Below are positions 22,168 through 32,338 of a stretch of DNA of 64,000 nt, piece after piece. Both the position numbers and the translations under genes were made by a program. The notes beneath the pieces are model-generated. The model worked only from the letters and a program-made list of their open reading frames with translations. It searched no databases and had not been told where the DNA came from. The number at the start of each line of letters is the position of its first letter. The first letter of the stretch is position 1. This DNA comes from Alloascoidea africana (taxonomy: Eukaryota > Ascomycota > Alloascoideomycetes > Alloascoideales > Alloascoideaceae): positions 55,527 to 119,526 of the forward strand of contig JAKTTT010000067.1 of the NCBI GenBank assembly GCA_030581615.1. The letters are read 5' to 3'.

Positions 22168-22456
22168 AAAGCAGCAGCGAAGCGAAAAGAAGCGAGCAGA
22201 GCAGAGCAGAGCAGAGAAGAGAAGAGCAGGGCAGAAAACAGCAGACACCGGATCATCAGCACACGATGTCCAGTGGACCGTATCCACCGGACTCTGGATC
22301 GCAAAGCCTTGAAGCCATCTGTCGCCGGCGCTTGATAGCACCAGCCGAGTCTTCTCTGCTCTGCTCGCAAACTGCTCGCACTCTGCTCGCACACTGCTCG
22401 CAAGCTGCTTGTTTCGCAGCTTGCTTCGCTTCGCTTCACTTCGCTTTGCTGCTCGG
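22168..22456. repeat. Complementary purine- and pyrimidine-rich repeats in the PTC1/bHLH promoter
   Basis: Left block 22168-22242 is purine-rich with tandem GCAGA pentamers. Right block 22350-22456 holds CTCTGCTCTGCTCGC, then four 11-nt units starting CTGCTCGCA (22361, 22372, 22383, 22394), then TTCGC pentamers to about 22450. GCGAGCAGAGCAGAG in the left block is the exact complement of the right block's CTCTGCTCTGCTCGC. The blocks could pair into a long hairpin with a loop of about 110 nt. Confidence 0.75.
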
Positions 22457-22602
22457 AAAAAGATGAGGCCAATTGGAGCGGCAGAACAGACACATGCCCT
22501 CCTTCCTAATTCAATCCGCGGCCTCGAGTGCCTGCCTGCCAATATATAATCCTGCCCTTTTGTCTTCTCTCGATTGTCCTGTTTTCGCTCTTGTTCTTAT
22601 TC

Positions 22603-22628
22603 CCGCTCCTGCTCCTGCTCCTGCTCCT
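22603..22628. repeat. GCTCCT hexanucleotide microsatellite
   Basis: Four tandem GCTCCT units lie 23-48 bp upstream of the bHLH start codon, inside the probable 5' leader. Pyrimidine-rich leader tracts are common in yeasts. Confidence 0.7.
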
Positions 22629-22650
22629 ATTGTTTCTCTAGCTGCTCCCG

Positions 22651-24054
22651 ATGAATGCCCACAAACCTGCCTCGTCTTTCCCTCCTCCTCCCTCCCTGCA
22701 GCCCACCATTATACATGTGAACCCTTCGCCCCAGGCCTTTGCGGACTCCTCTGCCCTCTCCTCAAAACGCAAAAAAGACTGTAAACTCGCTGCCAAGAAA
22801 CAAAAGCCCCTGGCCAGAAAAATGGGCCAAAATGACCCGGAAAAGCAAGTCCTCAAGGAACAGAAAAAAAATGAACACAGAGCTGCCCACTCCATAATCG
22901 AAAAAAAGAGAAGACTGAAAATGAACGAACAGTTCGACGCTCTCAAACAACTCGTCCCAGCTTTTAGAAAATCTTCTTTACCAAATCTAAAATCCTCCTC
23001 CGCTCTGGAATCCCACAGAAAATCCTTTGCTTCTTCCCCTAATTCTGATAATGGTGTCTACAAGTTGACGATCCTACAAGCCACCGTCGAATACATAAAA
23101 TATCTCCACGAATTTATAAACTCTTTGGAGGAATATCAGAACAAACTAGCCCAAGAAAAGGATTCTTCTTCCCCCTCCCCCTCCTCCTCCGATAATGTCG
23201 TCAACTTCGACTTCAAGTTCGTGCCAAAATCCACTTCCCCAGCTCCATCAGTGAGCCCCTCGACTCACCACCAGCCCAATGCTCTTGCTTCAAGACCGGC
23301 CCTAGACCCTTCTCGCTCTTCCAGCTCTTCCAGCTCTTCTCGCTCTCTGGCCATGTTGCAACTGCCCCCGACTCCAAGCCCACGCCTCGGATCCCAGTCT
23401 TCTGGCCCCTTTGCCTCGCCTCTGTTCACCACCTCCGCCTCCAGCAGCAATCCGTCCTCATCTTCAACAGCCGTCCTGCTCCCGCCGCCTCTGATCCCGA
23501 CAGAACGAGGCCTCCCAGACACTGGCCTGCCTTCCTCGTCCCAAGCGCCCACCCCAACCCCCAGCCCTACCGATTCACAAGACCCTGTCCGCAACCGCAA
23601 AGTAGGCGTTTTCTACTCCTCCACGAAATCAGAACCCAAATCCCAGACTCTTTCTTTCCCGGGGCCAGTATCTGTAGCCGATAACCTCGCCTCGGCATCT
23701 CGGTTATCACTTCCTCTGCCATCATCTGCAAGATCCACTCACCACCCCGAGAAGCCCTTTTCGTCTAGCCTTATTCTAAACCCCCCTAATCTGGACACCC
23801 CTAGATCCATCTCCCTTCCAAACGGAGACTCCCCCATGCCCCGGCTTCCTCCTCTCACTTGTCTAAACTCTTCAACCCAGCCTCCAACCATTGCCCATCT
23901 CTGCAACAGAGGGAAGCGCTCCGGTTCATTAGACTGCCCAGCAAGGAAGAAACAGAGATCAGATCCATCTGCTGCATCCGATCCCGCGAAATCAAAACGT
24001 CTCGATCATGATCACAGCCATGCTGCGAACGTCCTACTCTCATTAAATGCATAA
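22651..24054 (+). CDS. Basic helix-loop-helix transcription factor
   Basis: 467-residue DNA-binding protein. The basic region is at about residues 72-88 (NEHRAAHSIIEKKRR) with the E-box-contacting His80, Glu84 and Arg87/Arg88. Helix 1 (LKMNEQFDALKQLVP), an unusually long Ser-rich loop (about 105-135) and helix 2 (KLTILQATVEYIKYLHEFI) follow. The rest is Ser/Pro-rich and disordered, with a small basic cluster near the end (KKQR). The domain resembles fission yeast Esc1 and related filamentous-fungal bHLH regulators; orthology is not certain. It is convergent with the INO4-like bHLH gene 1.07 kb away, and bHLH factors often act as pairs, but a partnership is only inference. Base composition is GC-richer than the surroundings and low complexity. 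Confidence 0.9.
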   Translation: MNAHKPASSFPPPPSLQPTIIHVNPSPQAFADSSALSSKRKKDCKLAAKKQKPLARKMGQNDPEKQVLKEQKKNEHRAAHSIIEKKRRLKMNEQFDALKQLVPAFRKSSLPNLKSSSALESHRKSFASSPNSDNGVYKLTILQATVEYIKYLHEFINSLEEYQNKLAQEKDSSSPSPSSSDNVVNFDFKFVPKSTSPAPSVSPSTHHQPNALASRPALDPSRSSSSSSSSRSLAMLQLPPTPSPRLGSQSSGPFASPLFTTSASSSNPSSSSTAVLLPPPLIPTERGLPDTGLPSSSQAPTPTPSPTDSQDPVRNRKVGVFYSSTKSEPKSQTLSFPGPVSVADNLASASRLSLPLPSSARSTHHPEKPFSSSLILNPPNLDTPRSISLPNGDSPMPRLPPLTCLNSSTQPPTIAHLCNRGKRSGSLDCPARKKQRSDPSAASDPAKSKRLDHDHSHAANVLLSLNA

Positions 24055-25122
24055 CTATAGACCAAACGATCACAGCTCACCTCTCACAACTCACAGCTCA
24101 CAGCTCACAGCTCACAGCCCGTTGGTTTACACATCTACCTATATACATATCCTGTTTCCTCTTTCCTCTTTTCTCGTTTTGTTTTGTTTTTTGATTTCGT
24201 TTTCATTTTGGTTTGGCCTTGTTTCCTTTCTGGGTATAAAAAGGGAAAGCTTGTTTTTGAATTTTTACAAAAGTAAGAAATTGGTTCGTTTGGATGATTG
24301 GTTGCATTTTTCTTTCTCTTTTTCTCTTTGCTATCGTACAGTTTTAGAAGAATTTGGTGAAATAATCTAAACATGATGTTGGTCACCTTCTGACCCCCCA
24401 AACGTGGCCTCCATCAGACGCTTCACAAAAATGTGTACTATCGAGACGCATCCAGTGAATTCGTATTTTCAAAAAATGCCCGGTTTTGGAAGCAAATACC
24501 CGTACAGTTGCCTATTCCTGCCAGATTAAATATCCCACCAGAAACCAAATCCACCTTGCAACGCCTGCACGCGCCTCCTAATAGACCCATCCTTCTCAGA
24601 TCTTGGCAAACAAGCCCAGAGATCATGTTAACCGCTTTGCCTGTTCCAGGGGCCCACAGCTGAACCCCCCAGCGAGTGACTCTGGGACTCTGGGACTCTG
24701 GTCTCTCCCTGACAGGCGTTTACGGATACCTCCATGTACAGAAGTTTCGCATGCCACAGTGCTTCCTTTTCTCCATGTGCTCACTACCACTGCTACATGT
24801 GGCTACAAGGGTCTGAATAACGCAATGAGAGCCTGTTCAAGTCCGCGGTCCTCACTAACGGGAATCCCCCAAATGCGCGTGCCCCTGATCCGAACACGGA
24901 TGAACAAGTGATGGCGAAATATGCATCTCAGATTGAGCTGGCCAAGTGTAACCTAAAAGACCTAAAGCTGAACACCAAGATGAATAGCGAAAATGAATAA
25001 CTTAACGAATAACATATTATAGCACAAATTCATAACATAACATAACATAACATAACATAACAATACTTTTTACTTTTGCTTTCTTAACTTCATTACATTG
25101 ACAACTCGATTGGGCATCTTGT
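24055..25122. other. Intergenic with short tandem repeats
   Basis: 1.07 kb between two convergent bHLH genes. It holds an ACAGCTC/ACTCACAGCTC tandem run at about 24072-24117 and six CATAA pentamers at 25031-25060. A plus-strand frame at 24603-24911 has no family match. No RNA gene recognised. Confidence 0.6.
25031..25060. repeat. CATAA pentanucleotide repeat, six copies
   Basis: Six perfect tandem CATAA units lie 63-92 bp past the stop codon of the INO4-like gene, in its 3' region. A simple satellite; no function inferred. Confidence 0.85.
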
Positions 25123-25647
25123 CTACTCGCCTTCTCTATCCGCTACCAACTCAGATGGCACATTAATGTGGCGAGCACGAGCCTGGGCCAAAAGTTGTGA
25201 ATTCTCTTCCAAAAGATCTCGCAGGTAAATCACCGCTACAATATACCTGTGTTAGTGGTTAAGCTTTGATATCTGGTAAATGCTAAATGCCACCACTCAC
25301 TCTTCTTCAAAACCGTAGCTTCACTTCGCCCTTCGTGCTCCTCCAGATCAGGCACAACCTCTACCAGTCTTCCAAAGGCCTCTCGAATGGCCTGCCGTCG
25401 CTTCTTTTCAGAAGCAATGTGATTTGCCTGGAAACGTTGTTAGCTATCTCTTACCATCTATTCCCATCCCATCTAATCCCATTCTCACCTTTTTCTCATC
25501 CTCCGTTAACAGTGCTCCAGCCGGCTTATTTGGTCCCGAAGGACTGCTGCTCTCGTCTCTCTTGACCCGTTTCGACGGTGCCTCGTCTTTGGAAGAACCG
25601 TTCGAAGAGTCTCGCTTCTCCCCTGTGCTATCGCCATACACATTCAT
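25123..25647 (-). CDS. INO4: INO4/YAS1-like bHLH factor, three exons
   Basis: 132-residue bHLH protein. Ino4 pairs with Ino2 at phospholipid genes in S. cerevisiae, and Yas1 with Yas2 at alkane/phospholipid genes in Yarrowia. Exons: 25647-25489 (53 codons), 25427-25301 (127 nt) and 25235-25123 (113 nt); the total of 399 nt keeps frame. Intron 1 (61 nt) has GTGAGA, GCTAAC and CAG. Intron 2 (65 nt) has GTGAGT, ACTAAC and TAG; an earlier CAG would give a stop. The joined protein reads LLTEDEKK-ANHIASEKKRR, then AFGRLVEVVPDLEEHEGRSE and VLKKTVIYLRDLLEEN. This matches Ino4's NHVSSEKKRR, VVPDL and RSE blocks. DNA-contact residues are His56, Glu60 and Arg63/64. The start is the first in-frame ATG. 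Confidence 0.87.
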
Positions 25648-25909
25648 CTCTGCCAACAGGAACAATGCTAATGCTCCGTGAGACCATCTTCAGGAGTGTG
25701 TGTGCCACCCACATAGCGCGTAAACTCCCGTCCGCGCGTAACTTGTGTCACACTACAAGGCACCGTGCTAACGGTTAATTATTTTTTCTTTTTGGGAGAT
25801 GCTCTCACCGTTGAAATTTTGTCTCGCATGATCAACAATCTTTCAAGAATTGCTTTGATACTCGACTATTAGTCACTGAAAAAAAAAAAAAAAAACATTC
25901 ACCACAAAT

Positions 25910-27067
25910 ATGTCTCAAGCCAACGGTAATCTTCCTGGATTGGTCGCAGACGCTGTTCTCAAGCACTCAAACCCTGTGTCTGAAGATGCGGTACAGGTGG
26001 ATGGGATCGACTACTCAAAACCAGAAGCTTTCAACATGTCTGCCAAAGGCTTGATTGCTGGAATGAAAAACATGGGGTTCCAGGCTTCGAATTTATCAAA
26101 GGCGTGTGAAATTATCGATGAGATGAGATCATGGAAGGGAAAACACCGCTCGGAGCTGGAAGCTGCTGGTGAAAGCGTAAAGGGCTCTTTTGATGATGAT
26201 GGCTATCAGAGAACTACAATTTTTATGGGTTACACCTCAAACTTGATCTCCTCGGGCCTTAGAAACACTCTTAGGTATCTGGTCCAACACAAGAAAGTTT
26301 CCGCTATTGTTACAACCGGAGGCGGAATTGAAGAAGATTTGATAAAATGCCTTGCCCCAACGTTTATGGGTGATTTTGCTCTCAAGGGTTCCAAATTGAG
26401 AGAAGAAGGCATGAACCGTATAGGAAACCTACTGGTGCCTAATGATAATTACTGCAAGTTTGAAGAGTGGATTGTCCCCATCCTTGACAAGATGCTGGAG
26501 GAACAAGAAGAGGCCGTTTCGAAAAATGGCGCAGCGGCTCTAGATTCAGATTCACTCTTCTGGACACCGTCAAAGATTATCGACCGTCTGGGTAAAGAAA
26601 TCAACAATGAAGATTCCGTGTTGTATTGGGCTCACAAAAATCAAATCCCTGTGTTTTGCCCCGCTTTGACCGATGGTTCCATTGGAGATATGTTGTTTTT
26701 CCATACTTTTAAAGCCTCGCCAAAACAACTTAGAGTTGATATTGTTGGTGACATTAGACGAATTAATTCACTTTCAATGGAAGCTTCTCGTGCTGGAATG
26801 CTTATTCTGGGTGGTGGATTGATCAAACATCACATTGCAAATGCCTGTTTGATGAGAAATGGCGCGGATTATGCGGTATACATAAACACTTCTCAGGAAT
26901 TCGATGGAAGTGATGCCGGTGCCAGACCCGATGAAGCGGTTTCTTGGGGGAAAATTAAAGCTGATGCCCATAGCGTTAAGGTCTACGGAGAAGTCACTTT
27001 GGTTTTCCCACTCGTTGTTGCAGCCACTTTTGCAAGTAGCGAGGAGGAAACAAAAGTCACAAAATAG
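25910..27067 (+). CDS. DYS1: Deoxyhypusine synthase
   Basis: Uses spermidine and NAD+ to convert one lysine of eIF5A to deoxyhypusine, the first step of hypusine formation in the cytosol. 385 residues, the family's length, aligned throughout. Seen: the [17 protein letters not shown]-binding segment, [35 protein letters not shown], the LTDGSIGDM motif, [20 protein letters not shown], and the catalytic lysine in EAVSWGKIK. The ATG at 25910 follows an A-rich leader (16-nt A run at 25879-25895), typical of well-expressed yeast genes. Divergent from the INO4-like gene with a 262-bp promoter. Unspliced. Confidence 0.98.
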   Translation: MSQANGNLPGLVADAVLKHSNPVSEDAVQVDGIDYSKPEAFNMSAKGLIAGMKNMGFQASNLSKACEIIDEMRSWKGKHRSELEAAGESVKGSFDDDGYQRTTIFMGYTSNLISSGLRNTLRYLVQHKKVSAIVTTGGGIEEDLIKCLAPTFMGDFALKGSKLREEGMNRIGNLLVPNDNYCKFEEWIVPILDKMLEEQEEAVSKNGAAALDSDSLFWTPSKIIDRLGKEINNEDSVLYWAHKNQIPVFCPALTDGSIGDMLFFHTFKASPKQLRVDIVGDIRRINSLSMEASRAGMLILGGGLIKHHIANACLMRNGADYAVYINTSQEFDGSDAGARPDEAVSWGKIKADAHSVKVYGEVTLVFPLVVAATFASSEEETKVTK

Positions 27068-29080
27068 TATCTTTATGAAAGTAATGCCATTTATTAATGA
27101 AGGAAAATATGTGGAGGAAAGGGGTGTTGATAGAACCAGGGACTTGCATTAAGAGACATATTTGAAATGGAGTATTGTTTGGTGTAATATCATTTGTAAA
27201 CCCATAAATTTTGTGCAAACTTGCTTAAACACACATTCAGTGATTTTCCTCATTCATGGAAAATCTCAACCATGGACCATCTCAAAATGGAATTGAGGAT
27301 AAAACATAGCGCTCAAAAGTGGAACACTCGAGAATGATGGCTTTTTTTTAAAATTATCACTGAAACCTCTCTCGATTCAATCAACAATGGAAGATGTTTG
27401 CCTTTAATTGCCTCCAGCTCTGACGCAAAATACAAAAAACAAAAATTCCGTAATTGTTTGTTACCTAGTTCAAACAATTCTTTTCTTTTTTGCTTGGAAT
27501 CCAGGGTGACCTTTTCAGCCGTGTATATACCGTGAGGTTTAAAAGTGTCCAGACTATGTAGATAGAGATCTGTCAATGAATGCACGGCACTGACTTACAA
27601 TTGCATTCCGTTTTCAGCGATAAGTTTATCCGCTTAATTACTACTGAAAAAGAAAAAACAAATGTAAGTGAACACTGCTTTTTTGAACCTCTAACGTTTT
27701 TTTTTGTTCCCTTTTAACATACACCCGCCCGTGGGGAACCTAATTATCAACCAAACAGAATTCCTGTCCAAAGTTGTGCTTTGATTAGCTTGCATCTGTC
27801 TTTTTTTTTTGATTTAACAAGAATTTGTACACAGAAATACAAATAATTTTCCATAAAGTTACGTTGGACCCTCCTTCTTGGTTTAAAATTAAAGTTGCAC
27901 AAGTCATTTCCCATCCAACGGTCGGTCAAAAACAATGTAACAATGTCTCCCGTTGGATGAGAACGGATGAAAAAAGGGGTAAAATAAAAGAATGCGGAGG
28001 AGACATGGAAAAAACAAGTCTCTATGATTGTATATTGGGTTATCTCACTTCCTGGTTTTAAGAATACGGAGCGGCAATATTTATACCTTGTGCTTAACCA
28101 CAAGCGCTTTGCGACTAGTACATCGATGATTGGTAACGCTTTTCAACTAAAAAACGTGTATATGTTGATCGCACTGTCAGCAAGAGTAAGTTTTGAGGTA
28201 ATGCTAAACTGCCCACTGTTTTTGTTTTACAGAAAAATAGGAGATTCTCGGAAATCTCCTTAAAGATTGAAAGTTTGTCTGCCAGATTGGGAAACTTGGC
28301 TTATCAACAATATCTTTACCAAACACTTGAAGCTGATTTACATGGGAAACTTTACCAACAACCGGGTTTTTTGGGGACTGAGAATACAGAACGTTGGTCA
28401 ATTGTTCAAGGGAATATAAACAAAGTTGGCTGTTAGCCAACTCCAAACCATCGCTACCGCTTTCATCTACAAGATTTCCTTCTGGCATCAGGCCCGGTCG
28501 TTTGAGCATTTGCCTGTTTTAACCACACATGGCAAGCTTCGCCAATTGCGCAATTGCCAACTATGAACTGTTTTACCACACTACGGACAAGGAGACCAAC
28601 ATGGGATATCCAACGGTGAAAGCTTGGCCCTGGAGGGCATGCAGCAGAGATTAAAGGTTTCACGAAGAGCCCAGGTGCACCATTAGCACTGGTATAGCGG
28701 GAGTACCTTACATGGAAACAGTCACACCAAGACATGCCACGCCCTTCGCTTCCGCCCAAGACCGTCCTCCCCACCGGAATGAAATGAGGATGACCTCCCA
28801 TAAATTCCGAAGCAGAGATGGTTTCACACACCAATCTGGTGTCTATCCCCAGAAAACAATAGGGCAGGTATACGGGTGTACGGGTGCGATAAAGGGAAGC
28901 TTGCGCGTCCTCTACCGGAGACAGCCAAAGCTGTTGCTACACTTTCCCTTCTTCCTCTCCTTTCCCCCCTGGTCCCTTGCGAGTACTCTTTTTTGTTTGA
29001 TAGGCGACCGTGACATCTTCTCTTGCACTTTGATAGCCCGATCAAAGTTTCCTTCGTTCGTTCGTTGCTGTTGAGCAGTC
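27068..29080. other. 2-kb region without a supported gene
   Basis: Only short frames occur, on both strands. One at 28204-28509 (minus) and one at 28463-28834 (minus) overlap and have no recognisable family. Small palindromes lie at 28424-28442 (AGTTGGCT, 3-nt loop, AGCCAACT) and 28543-28556 (CAATTGCGCAATTG). The last kilobase likely includes the promoter of the 29-kb gene. Confidence 0.55.
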
Positions 29081-32002
29081 ATGCTGAGTCGGAGACCTCA
29101 TCGAACCTACTCCCTCAGCTCATACTCTTACACGGGAGTGGGCAAAGCTGTATGTGCTTGATATCCAGAATTCTTTTTGAACCTCCCAATTCTAACAATT
29201 TACTATTGTTAAGCCACCTGAGGCTCCCAATGTGAATCCAAACGCGTTGGCCGCGGCTGCGGCTGTGGGACACACGAGATCTCACTCTCTTCAATTAACT
29301 TCAACTTCAACGGCCAGTAAGAAGATATTTGAAATACAGCCTGACAGACTCTTGAGTTCATTCATATGTTTTATACTAATTACAACTCGGTTTTAGATCG
29401 TTTGGTGGAGCGGCAAAGAAAACAGCATGTTCGGTCACACTCTCTTGGTCCCCACAATCGTATTCCAGAAGCCTCGAGAAAGAGCAAGCCAACTTCTCGA
29501 TCCAATTCTGTCAATGGCTCGCCGCGTCGTACACAGTCCCAAGCAAACCATTCTCAGAAGGGTTCTCGAACAAAGTCGACCTCAAGGAGACAACAGAAAC
29601 ACTCATTCTACTCTAATAGACAACCTTCCGGAAGAGCCGGCGATAACGGACTCAACATCATCACAGAGGAACAGGAGCCCTCAGACCCAATATCTGAGCA
29701 ACAAACCGTGCCTCCGAGTCCTGTTACTTCCACAAACTCTGTACAAAGATCAATAGTGCACAGAGAACCTCAAAATTTAGTACAATTCTCACAGAGACCG
29801 GCCCCAAACCTGCATCATGCACATAGAGAATCTCCACTTTCCAAACATTTAAAATCACCAGTTGAATTATCTCCTCCACGACCAACTCACAGAAAGTGGG
29901 TTCCTACGGTAAATGGCTTGGTGCAGATCGAGGTTCCGATATTCGATCAACCAAAACCAAAGAGGGACAGCCAACAGCGATCTGGCACTAGGCGAAGCGA
30001 TCAAGTCTTGGCTAAAGATAGATTGCATCTAACTGGCAAAGAAAACTCAAAAAGATATTCTAAAGGTGTGGCACCTCCACAGGATCAAACTCGCCTCCGG
30101 GGGAGATCACGTCAGACAGCGAGAAAAGCCAGCTCTCATCCAATTGAAGCAGACAAAAAACCTCCATCGCTTGAAGAGCCCATTTCCTTTTCAGAGAGCT
30201 TGGTGCAAACTCCATCGCCGCCAACTAGTTATGATACACAAATTCCGAGCTCTCAGGTCTTAGAGCGACTTGAATTAAACATTCCAAAGCAAAAGACAAC
30301 AGAAAATTCGAATCCGTTAGAGCACTCTCAAGCCGAAGCAACTGAACCTGTGGACAATCTAGAAATCGAATCAACTGGCGTTTCTGAATCCCCGAGACCC
30401 AAAGAAGATTACGAGACAGAGACAGCGCCAATAACTCCCGAATCTAAGCCAGAACATGCGGTGGATGCCGAAAATGGTACTTTAGTTGGCTCAATCGACC
30501 CGAAATTGAATTTCCCAAGCAATTCCGACTTGGAAAAGACAATCGATGTGACTGAATACAATAACACCTTACAATCTTTAGAGAATTTGCATTCTGAAGT
30601 TGCAAACACTGAACATCAATCCACCGAGATAAGTAGAAATTCTACCGAAGAGAAACGAGAACTTCTTAGTGATAACAGTTCTATCAAGGAGTCAGTTGAA
30701 GAGGAAAAAGAACTCTTAGAGACGGAAGAAAAGCATGATTCTTTTTACCAAGATGAAGGCAAATCGTTTGATACAACCCCTAAAGTTTCTACTACCAAGG
30801 AGAAGGATGAAGCTCATTATGATGGATACACACCGGTTAGTATGGCAAGCCAGTTAAGAAATTCTTCTAGTTTCATAGCATCTCCTTATGCTTCACCACA
30901 GCCTCCCAAACATCAGAGTCATGATGGATCTATCCAATCTCCTGTTCAAAGCCCCCAACTATCTCATAAGCAGAGCCGTCAATCGTTAAGACACTCAGAA
31001 TCTTTGCAACCAGGCGAAACTGGCAACTCTCCCAGCAGGCAACGATCTTTGGTAAGATCGCCGCAGAGAAATACAAAGAAAAAGCTTGCTTTCACAGCTG
31101 GAACCAAACCGGAACCTGACAGAACGGACGAGCTACATTCACCTGCCAAAGTAAAAACTTTTTCTGTTCAGGATCCCAAACTACTTCGCAAATCGAGCTT
31201 TGAGAGAGATGGAAAAGTTGAAAAAAATCTGGGCTTTAAGAGAGCGTCGTTGCGTAGTCCAGAGTTTTATGATATTCCACAGGGAGATTTTTTGCTTATG
31301 GACGATCGGAAGAGCCCTGCTCGTGGATATTCACACTCATCTGGTCGTAACAGTCACCGCCACGCAAGAAACTTTTCGGGCTTTTCACGAGGTTCTAACA
31401 GCTCTAACACTTCAACATTATTTGATGATCGAGACGCTTTCTTTGCCAAATCCAAATCGAGATTTCCTGATTCTGATTCGGATAACGATACAGAGCATTT
31501 ATCTCCTAATTATTCCACCAGAAGCGTCCGCCTCCGCCACTCCGGCTCGTTTAATTCCCGATCTAGATTACCAACACTGGATCTAGGACGTCCTGATGAG
31601 TATTCTCCCTATGTTACAAATGCCACAGCTAATTCTCTGGTGGGTGCTGGTAACAATGCCAACAACTCAAGCCAGAGTCCAACTTTACCCTCGCCAATGT
31701 CCCGCTCCGGTGCATTCGGCTCCACTAGGTTTAACCACGGTTTCAAGCCCGATTTCTCCATATCGGAAGATAGATCGCCAATTGTGTTGAATAGCAAAGC
31801 GCCCGATATCTTACCCTTAACCAGTGTAGGACAAGGAGTTACAACAGCACTAACCACCAATGGAGATGAACCACAGCCATCTGAAGCTAGCGTTACTCTT
31901 ATCCGTGAGCCACCACAACTACCGAAACTTCAAGCCTTACCGACCAAGAAACCAAAACGTCACGTTCTTAAAAAGGTTAAGAAATTTTTCGGCAATCACT
32001 AG
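29081..32002 (+). CDS. Large disordered Ser-rich protein, three exons (eisosome-like, function unknown)
   Basis: Exons 29081-29149, 29214-29316 and 29397-32002 join in frame to 925 residues. Intron 1 (64 nt) has GTATGT, a TCTAAC branch and an AAG acceptor. Intron 2 (80 nt) has GTAAGA, TACTAAT and TAG. The short first exons encode MLSRRPHRTYSLSSYSYTG and an Ala-rich PNALAAAAAVGHTRSHS stretch, followed by NRLVERQRKQ. The remainder is Ser/Pro/Gln/Glu-rich with no folded domain, many SPxR-type phosphosites and an acidic centre. It ends in a basic amphipathic tail, KKPKRHVLKKVKKFFGNH. The Arg-rich start, ALAAAAxxG block and basic tail recall fungal eisosome/cortical proteins such as Seg1, but that is a weak resemblance. 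No function is assigned. Confidence 0.82.
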
Positions 32003-32338
32003 AAATAGACATTAATTTACTTCTAGGACACTGCACAATACTTAGACACCTTTTTTTTTGTACTTATATGTGTATGATTCACTTTTAGTTCTAATTAAGT
32101 TATTGTATTAATTTAGTCTTGTTGTCTCTACCCTACCATAGTAGCTACACTTTCTCTTTCGCTTACATTGACAGCCACTTGCGTAAAAAATGCTAATCCT
32201 CGAATTAATACATAAAAAGAATTTCCACAAATACAAAATTTCTAGAACTATATACCTTTCATTCCCCATATCCAGCAATAATAATAAAAAATAGAGCCTC
32301 AAGAATCCCTTGACTCTAGTCAGATTTCCATGGAAACT
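32003..32338. other. Intergenic between two convergent genes
   Basis: 336 bp of AT-rich 3' sequence shared by the 29-kb gene and GYP2. No gene seen. Confidence 0.55.

Noticed and set aside
21573-22493. 306-codon minus-strand frame over the PTC1 promoter and 5' end
   Set aside because: Its sequence is the low-complexity GC repeats read as Ser/Arg, plus the PTC1 gene in another frame.
24830-24862. GTTCAAGTCC resembling a tRNA T-loop
   Set aside because: Flanking bases do not pair as a T-stem, and no A box or acceptor stem lies upstream.
27313-27585. Minus-strand 90-codon frame that looks protein-like (LYLHSLDTFKPHGIYTAEKV)
   Set aside because: It has no ATG start. The GTAAGT/ACAG pair just upstream would give a 31-nt intron, and joining it puts a stop in frame. 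No family match.
28204-28834. Two overlapping minus-strand frames in the 27-29 kb spacer
   Set aside because: They overlap in different frames with no recognisable domain, and no convincing introns join them.
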